A DNA stretch of 5,139 bases from Clostridia bacterium (lineage in GTDB: Bacteria; Bacillota; Clostridia; Monoglobales; Monoglobaceae). Below, one piece after another: positions 1 to 5,139 of this stretch. Within the stretch, counting starts at the first letter, position 1, and the number at the start of each line of letters is the position of its first letter. The notes below the pieces were generated by a model that saw nothing but the letters and a program-made list of their open reading frames with translations, was not told where the DNA came from and did no database searches. A program made the position numbers and the translations under genes. The stretch covers positions 1 through 5,139 of the forward strand of contig CAAGHZ010000012.1 of assembly GCA_900769795.1 (NCBI GenBank), read 5' to 3'.

Positions 1-21
1 TACACGACGCTCTTCCGATCT
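1..21 (+). other. Illumina adapter remnant at contig end (artefact)
   Basis: These bases match, without a mismatch, the last 21 bases of the standard Illumina TruSeq read-1 adapter, which ends in GCTCTTCCGATCT. The match stops where nrdD-like coding sequence starts. The reading frame of the following gene happens to stay open through the adapter (it would add H-D-A-L-P-I), so automatic annotation could give the truncated protein a few false N-terminal residues. Base 21 may be shared between adapter and genome. This is recognised from memory, not by a database search. Confidence 0.96.
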
Positions 22-959
22 TCGGTCTTGTTGGTATGAACGAGGCTTGCCTTAACGCAAAGTGGATTAAAGGTAATCTGACAGAAGAAAAGGCTCAGGA
101 ATTTACAAAAGACGTTCTCAACCACATGAGAGAGAGACTCTCTGACTATCAAGAAGAATATGGTGATTTGTACAACCTTGAGGCAACACCGGCTGAGTCT
201 ACTGCTTACCGTCTTGCAAAGCATGACTTAAAGCATTATCCTGACATTATCACAGCCGGCGAGGAGGGTAACCCATACTATACCAACAGTTCTCACTTGC
301 CTGTTGGCTACACAGAGGATATCTTTACAGCCCTTGATATTCAGGATGAACTCCAGACTCTTTATACATCAGGTACAGTATTCCATGCATTCCTCGGTGA
401 GAAGATGCCTGACTGGAAGGCAGCCGCATCTCTTGTTCGTAAGATTGCAGAGAACTACAAACTGCCTTATTACACATTGTCGCCAACATATTCAGTATGT
501 AAGAAACATGGATATATTGCAGGTGAACAGTTTACCTGTCCTGATTGCGGTACAGATACAGAAGTATATAGCCGTATCACAGGCTATTACAGACCTGTAC
601 AGAACTGGAACGACGGTAAAGCACAGGAGTATAAAGAACGTAAGGTTTATGATATTGAGAATTCAAAGCTTACATCTTCACTCAAAAAGGTAAAAGAGGA
701 TGATGCTTGCCAGTCAGATGCATCAGGCATAGCAGACGGCAACTACCTCTTTACAACAGCAACCTGCCCCAACTGTAAGATGGCATGCTCTGTTCTTGAC
801 AAAGCAGGTGTAGCATACACCAAGATTTTGTCAGAAGATAACAAGGACTTTGCAACTCAGATGGAAATCAAGCAGGCACCAACTCTTGTTGTGGTAAACG
901 GCGGAGAAATTGCTAAGTTTGCAGGAGTTTCGGACATTAAAAAGGCGTTAAAGGCGTGA
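22..959 (+). CDS. nrdD: Anaerobic ribonucleoside-triphosphate reductase, C-terminal part fused to a glutaredoxin-like domain (5' partial)
   Basis: Class III ribonucleotide reductase makes deoxyribonucleotides from ribonucleoside triphosphates without oxygen, using a glycyl radical installed by the radical-SAM activase NrdG. Only the C-terminal part is present. It begins in frame as FGLVGMNEA, with no true start, and roughly 500 N-terminal residues (ATP-cone, substrate and allosteric sites) appear to be missing compared with the E. coli enzyme. Numbering from the Met at base 36, the zinc site is C155, H159, C168 and C171. The glycyl-radical Gly is G183 in RITGYYRPVQNWN, codon 582-584. The arrangement resembles Thermotoga-type NrdD. 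A charged linker (about 211-236) leads into a thioredoxin-fold domain of about 70 residues with CPNC (C244, C247), an extra C251 and the cis-proline of QAPTLVVV (P282). This domain probably supplies electrons to the active-site disulfide in place of formate. The stop lies next to trxB, suggesting one operon. nrdG is not in the window. Confidence 0.95.
941..954 (+). promoter_or_regulatory. Duplicated ribosome binding site before trxB
   Basis: A 9-base near-repeat, AAAGGCGTT then AAAGGCGTG (941-958), places an AAAGG core at 941-945 and again at 950-954. The first lies 10 bases before a GTG codon (956) that overlaps the nrdD stop as GTGA. The second lies 10 bases before the ATG at 965. Both starts are in the same frame, so spacing alone does not decide. 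ATG and the usual N-terminus of the family favour 965. Confidence 0.45.
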
Positions 960-964
960 GAGAT

Positions 965-1864
965 ATGAATATATATGATATAGCAATTATAGGCGGCGGC
1001 CCTGCAGGGCTGACCGCCGCTATATATGCAGGCAGAGCAAATAAATCTGTCGTAGTTCTTGAAAAGGGCACTTTTGGTGGACAGATTACATCATCACCAA
1101 AGGTAGAGAACATCCCGGGTTTTAAAAGCGTGACGGGTAACGAGTTTGCAGAAAAACTTATGGATCAGGCGATTTCTCTTGATGCAGATATCGAGTGTTG
1201 CGAAGTAGAGAAGATTGTTTGCGGCGATGTACATACCATTGTTACTGATGAGGGTGAGTTTAATGCAAAAGCAGTAATCATTGCAACGGGAACAAAGCAT
1301 CGTATGCTCGGGCTCGACAGAGAAGAAGAGTTTGTCGGCAACGGAATTTCTTTTTGTGCAGTATGCGACGGGGCTTTTTATGACGGCAAAACAGTTGCAG
1401 TAATCGGCGGAGGAAATTCGGCGCTTCAGGAGGCAATACTCCTCAGCGAGACCTGTGAAAAGGTGTATGTGGTACAGAACCTTGACTTTTTAACAGGCGA
1501 GGATAAACTACAGAAGATACTTGCAGGTAAGTCAAATGTAGAGGTTATCTACGGCACAACGGTTAAGAAACTGTTGGGAGAAGACGAACTCAGTGGTATA
1601 ATTCTTGAAAACGGAGACGGAGAGTTTGAGTTGCCCGTAGATGGTATGTTCGTAGCAATCGGACTTATACCGCAGAATGAAATATTTGCAGATGCCATCA
1701 GTCTTGATGATTGGGGATATGTAAAGTCGGACGAGAGTTGCGAGACAAACATAAAAGGTGTATTTGTCGCAGGTGATTGCCGTGCAAAGAAGATAAGACA
1801 GGTAGCGACAGCGGCGTCGGATGGTGCCGTTGCGGCCCTTGCGGCTTGCAGTTATATTGGATAA
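965..1864 (+). CDS. trxB: Thioredoxin reductase-family flavoprotein with atypical pyridine-nucleotide site
   Basis: This is a 299-residue low-molecular-weight thioredoxin reductase homologue, close to the family's usual length. It is expected to pass electrons through FAD and a CxxC pair to a thioredoxin or glutaredoxin-like partner in the cytoplasm. Visible motifs are the N-terminal FAD motif GGGPAG (10-15), the redox pair CAVC (C131, C134) followed by DG, a second dinucleotide motif GGGNSA (148-153), and the C-terminal FAD motif GVFVAGD (265-271) with the following RQVATAASDG. The HRRxxxR motif that grips the 2'-phosphate of NADPH is absent: VYVV (167-170) is followed by QNLDFLTGE. NADPH is therefore doubtful as donor; NADH or a ferredoxin-type donor is possible. 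The ATG at 965 is preferred; GTG at 956 would add M-R-D. The gene follows the nrdD-redoxin fusion almost directly, so that CPNC domain is its likeliest partner. Family assignment is firm; donor and partner are inference. Confidence 0.93.
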   Translation: MNIYDIAIIGGGPAGLTAAIYAGRANKSVVVLEKGTFGGQITSSPKVENIPGFKSVTGNEFAEKLMDQAISLDADIECCEVEKIVCGDVHTIVTDEGEFNAKAVIIATGTKHRMLGLDREEEFVGNGISFCAVCDGAFYDGKTVAVIGGGNSALQEAILLSETCEKVYVVQNLDFLTGEDKLQKILAGKSNVEVIYGTTVKKLLGEDELSGIILENGDGEFELPVDGMFVAIGLIPQNEIFADAISLDDWGYVKSDESCETNIKGVFVAGDCRAKKIRQVATAASDGAVAALAACSYIG

Positions 1865-1868
1865 ACAA

Positions 1869-1896
1869 AGCGCAGTGACTGTATTGTCACTGCGCT
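1869..1896 (+). terminator. Hairpin after trxB, probable terminator
   Basis: A perfect 11-bp stem (AGCGCAGTGAC pairing with GTCACTGCGCT) encloses a 6-base loop, TGTATT, and begins 4 bases after the trxB stop. On the + strand it is followed by AATATTT, a poor U-tract. Read on the - strand the trailing bases are TTTGTTTAT, a better one. It most likely ends the nrdD-trxB transcript or stabilises its 3' end, and may work in both directions. Confidence 0.7.
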
Positions 1897-1939
1897 AATA
1901 TTTGGCACAAAACACTGAAATTGAGGAAAATGGTATAAA

Positions 1940-1988
1940 ATGTGTGATAACAGACTATAATTGGAAATAATAGCCTTTTATCGCACGT
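1940..1988. repeat. Long-loop inverted repeat upstream of groES
   Basis: The arms GTGTGATAA (1942-1950) and TTATCGCAC (1978-1986) pair over 9 positions with one G-T wobble. One more wobble and one A-T pair extend the stem to 11, around a 27-base AT-rich loop. It lies between the trxB hairpin and the groES promoter, so it would not be part of the groESL mRNA if the predicted start is right. It could be a protein-binding site or chance; no known regulator motif was recognised. Confidence 0.3.
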
Positions 1989-1996
1989 AATTACAG

Positions 1997-2025
1997 TTGA
2001 TTTATAACCGGGATTTGGGTATTAT
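1997..2025 (+). promoter_or_regulatory. SigA-type promoter of groESL
   Basis: The -35 hexamer TTGATT (1997-2002) is followed by a 17-base spacer and the -10 hexamer TATTAT (2020-2025). The predicted transcription start is near 2032, at the left edge of the CIRCE operator, which is the classic arrangement for HrcA repression of groESL in Firmicutes. The leader to groES would be about 100 bases. The position is inferred from consensus and spacing. Confidence 0.75.
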
Positions 2026-2032
2026 TACAAGG

Positions 2033-2059
2033 TTAGCACTCTTTGATACAGAGTGCTAA
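2033..2059 (+). promoter_or_regulatory. CIRCE operator (HrcA binding site)
   Basis: This is a perfect match to the CIRCE consensus: TTAGCACTC, a 9-base spacer (TTTGATACA), then GAGTGCTAA. In Firmicutes the HrcA repressor binds this inverted repeat and blocks transcription of groESL. HrcA needs GroEL to fold into its active form, so heat damage that occupies GroEL relieves repression. Its placement at the predicted transcription start suits blocking of initiation. hrcA itself is not in the window. Confidence 0.98.
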
Positions 2060-2088
2060 CGCAAAAGACTGTTTAGCAGTTATAATAG

Positions 2089-2415
<327 letters not shown>

Positions 2416-2426
2416 TTTTGCATTAA

Positions 2427-4091
<1,665 letters not shown>

Positions 4092-4098
4092 GAATAAT

Positions 4099-4135
4099 AA
4101 AAAACCTTGAAGTTTTTAAACTTCAAGGTTTTTTT
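4099..4135 (+). terminator. Intrinsic terminator of groESL
   Basis: An A-rich run leads into a stem (ACCTTGAAGTTT pairing with AAACTTCAAGGT around two central T bases), followed by a run of seven T. Perfect pairing including the flanking A and T runs is about 17 bp, although the top pairs will open to form the loop. It starts a few bases after the groEL stop. Because A and T runs flank both sides it could also stop transcription arriving from the right. Confidence 0.95.
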
Positions 4136-4155
4136 GATATTTGGGAAATTTTTTC

Positions 4156-4184
4156 TTTTAAAATAAAGTATTGTATGATATAAT
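4156..4184 (+). promoter_or_regulatory. Extended -10 promoter upstream of the small membrane protein gene
   Basis: A perfect extended -10, TGATATAAT (4176-4184), gives a predicted start near 4191. The -35 at 17-base spacing is poor (TTTTAA, 4156-4161), which is tolerated when TGN precedes the -10. It lies just after the groESL terminator, so the downstream genes probably have their own transcription. The leader to the GTG at 4277 would be about 86 bases. Confidence 0.6.
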
Positions 4185-4224
4185 GGGCTAAAGTGAAAAT
4201 GGATTATAAATTTTTAACCCTGAC

Positions 4225-4249
4225 TTGACACGAGTGAAAATTGTGTCGG
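4225..4249 (+). promoter_or_regulatory. TTGACA box within an imperfect dyad, possible operator or second promoter
   Basis: A consensus -35 hexamer, TTGACA (4225-4230), overlaps a short dyad, GACAC (4227-4231) with GTGTC (4243-4247), extended by one inner A-T pair and G-T wobbles. The matching -10 is unclear: GATGAT at 4249-4254 has 18-base spacing but is weak, and TATAAG at 4254-4259, preceded by TGA as an extended -10, is 23 bases away. It may be an operator, a second promoter or a leader hairpin. Confidence 0.3.
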
Positions 4250-4276
4250 ATGATATAAGAAAAAAGGTGAAGAATT

Positions 4277-4780
4277 GTGGGAATGCCAGATATAATCAAT
4301 AGTTTAAAAATTACAGATATAATTAGTTGTGTTGTAGGAATCATTGGGTTAGTTACTTCAATAATTGCTATCGTTATTTCAAATTGCATTGCAAAAAGAC
4401 AATATAAAATATCTCTGTTTGAAAAGAGGATGGCTTATTATCATGCATGTTGTTTGATTATAAGTAGTTGTTGTCTTGTTGGAAAGGAAGAACAGGTCGA
4501 AGAAAAATTGAAAAAGCAAGGACTTGAGTTAGTATGCTATGATTCGGATGGTGCAAAGTTCTTGTTTAACAAAAAAACTTCAAAATTTATAGCGGAGGTT
4601 TTTTCTAAATGGATAGAATATAGCGTTGCTTTTGAATTTCTTAAAAATTACGATGGTAATAGTGCCACAAAAGAACTTTTTGAAGATTACAAACAGTCGT
4701 CCGTAGAAACTAGAACATTTTTTGAGTCGGCACGCGAACAATTGCCGAGAAAATTTAAAAAATATTTAAAAATGATATGA
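4277..4780 (+). CDS. Hypothetical membrane-anchored protein
   Basis: I do not recognise a named family. The 167-residue protein has one hydrophobic segment at about residues 14-37. Basic residues follow it (AKRQYK), so by the positive-inside rule the larger C-terminal part should be cytoplasmic. The segment YKISLFEKRMAYY (43-55) resembles the 'LFEKR...Y' stretch that follows the membrane helix in many unnamed bacterial small membrane proteins. The rest looks mostly helical and charged, with seven cysteines including the pairs C58-C59 and C65-C66. GTG is chosen because AAGGTGA (4264-4270) lies 6 bases upstream; the in-frame ATG at 4283 would be 12 bases away. Codons are much more AT-rich than in groEL (many ATA, TTA, AAA), hinting at different ancestry. 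A gene is likely; its function is unknown. Confidence 0.82.
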   Translation: MGMPDIINSLKITDIISCVVGIIGLVTSIIAIVISNCIAKRQYKISLFEKRMAYYHACCLIISSCCLVGKEEQVEEKLKKQGLELVCYDSDGAKFLFNKKTSKFIAEVFSKWIEYSVAFEFLKNYDGNSATKELFEDYKQSSVETRTFFESAREQLPRKFKKYLKMI

Positions 4781-4833
4781 GATAAAATGATTTATTGATG
4801 CTATAAAAAACTAAAGAAAAGGGGTTATAGTTA

Positions 4834-5139
4834 ATGTACTATTATGATTTATTTATGCAGGGACCTGGTGTATATATCCCAGTTTTGTTATTTTCTCTTA
4901 TTATTACCATGTTAGCATATGGTGCTTTTCCTTTGATTTTTTCGAGAGTTAGAAAAAATCAAATTACAAAAAAGAAGTTTACGTTGTTGTGTTATGGTAT
5001 CAATTTACTTGTTATGATTGCATTTATAGCATTTGGTAGTAAATCATCAGGAGCACCTTATATGCTGTGGACATGGATATTCTCGTCGGTAGGTATCAGA
5101 AAATTGGATGCGAGAGGTATATTTAATATTAGACAGGTA
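4834..5139 (+). CDS. Multi-spanning membrane protein of unknown function (3' partial)
   Basis: An open frame of 102 codons runs off the right edge without a stop. The ATG is preceded by AAAAGGGG (4817-4824) with a 9-base gap. The translation has hydrophobic segments at about residues 12-36, 50-67 and 72-87. A basic cytoplasmic-type loop, RVRKNQITKKKF (38-49), separates the first two. The pattern 'ITKKKF..LCYGIN...APYMLWTWIF' is one I associate with an unnamed family of small Firmicutes membrane proteins, but this is recollection, not a search, and no function is known to me. It lies 53 bases after the preceding gene on the same strand and shares its AT-rich composition, so the two may be co-transcribed. 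The missing 3' end prevents judging full length. Confidence 0.8.
   Translation, partial: MYYYDLFMQGPGVYIPVLLFSLIITMLAYGAFPLIFSRVRKNQITKKKFTLLCYGINLLVMIAFIAFGSKSSGAPYMLWTWIFSSVGIRKLDARGIFNIRQV

Noticed and set aside
304..693. 129-codon + strand frame overlapping nrdD
   Set aside because: It is a shadow frame within well-conserved NrdD sequence. Its translation shows no recognisable motif and no ribosome binding site precedes it.
1869..1896. Riboswitch or small RNA at the post-trxB hairpin
   Set aside because: A single simple stem directly after a stop codon is explained by termination; no further conserved structure is visible.
1902..1920. TTGGCAC resembling a sigma-54 -24 element
   Set aside because: No GC dinucleotide occurs at the required -12 position, and no enhancer-type context is visible.
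1956..1961. Perfect TATAAT upstream of groES
   Set aside because: No acceptable -35 at 16-18 bases and no TGN extension; in AT-rich intergenic DNA this is expected by chance.
2081..2086. TATAAT between CIRCE and groES as a second promoter
   Set aside because: No -35 at suitable spacing; the promoter ahead of CIRCE explains transcription better.
4199..4228. Nine-codon leader peptide (ATG at 4199, stop at 4226-4228) before the membrane gene
   Set aside because: Poor ribosome binding site, no codon pattern typical of attenuation and no terminator/antiterminator pair found.

Overview
The window looks like chromosomal DNA of an anaerobic Firmicute of the class Clostridia, probably a gut-type Lachnospiraceae/Ruminococcaceae relative from a draft or metagenome assembly. 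The grounds are an oxygen-sensitive class III ribonucleotide reductase, HrcA/CIRCE control of groESL, strong AGGAGG-type ribosome binding sites and Firmicutes-like protein sequences. The genus cannot be fixed from the sequence. The first 21 bases are not biological: they match the 3' end of the Illumina TruSeq read-1 adapter, so the left edge is a contig end with adapter left on it.

Region 1 (22-1864) is a redox/dNTP-synthesis unit. It opens inside the anaerobic ribonucleoside-triphosphate reductase gene (nrdD), whose 5' part is missing. The surviving C-terminal part carries the zinc site and the glycyl-radical site, then continues in frame into a glutaredoxin/thioredoxin-like domain with a CPNC active site. 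A thioredoxin-reductase-family flavoprotein (trxB) follows within a few bases. It keeps the FAD site and the CAVC redox pair but lacks the HRRxxxR motif that normally binds the NADPH 2'-phosphate. The layout suggests a reductase carrying its own redoxin, recharged by a dedicated and possibly not NADPH-dependent flavoprotein. A strong hairpin follows trxB.

Region 2 (about 1865-4135) is a textbook groESL heat-shock operon: a SigA-type promoter, a perfect CIRCE operator at the predicted transcription start, groES, groEL, and a strong intrinsic terminator. The 266-base gap before groES holds the trxB hairpin, a long-loop inverted repeat, the promoter and CIRCE; I see no gene in it.

Region 3 (4136-5139) is clearly more AT-rich and holds two small membrane-protein genes of unknown function. 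One is a complete 167-residue protein with one N-terminal membrane segment; the other is a multi-spanning protein cut off by the window end. An extended -10 promoter lies ahead of the first. This part looks like accessory DNA beside a conserved housekeeping block. No tRNA, rRNA, CRISPR array, transposase or recognisable riboswitch was seen.
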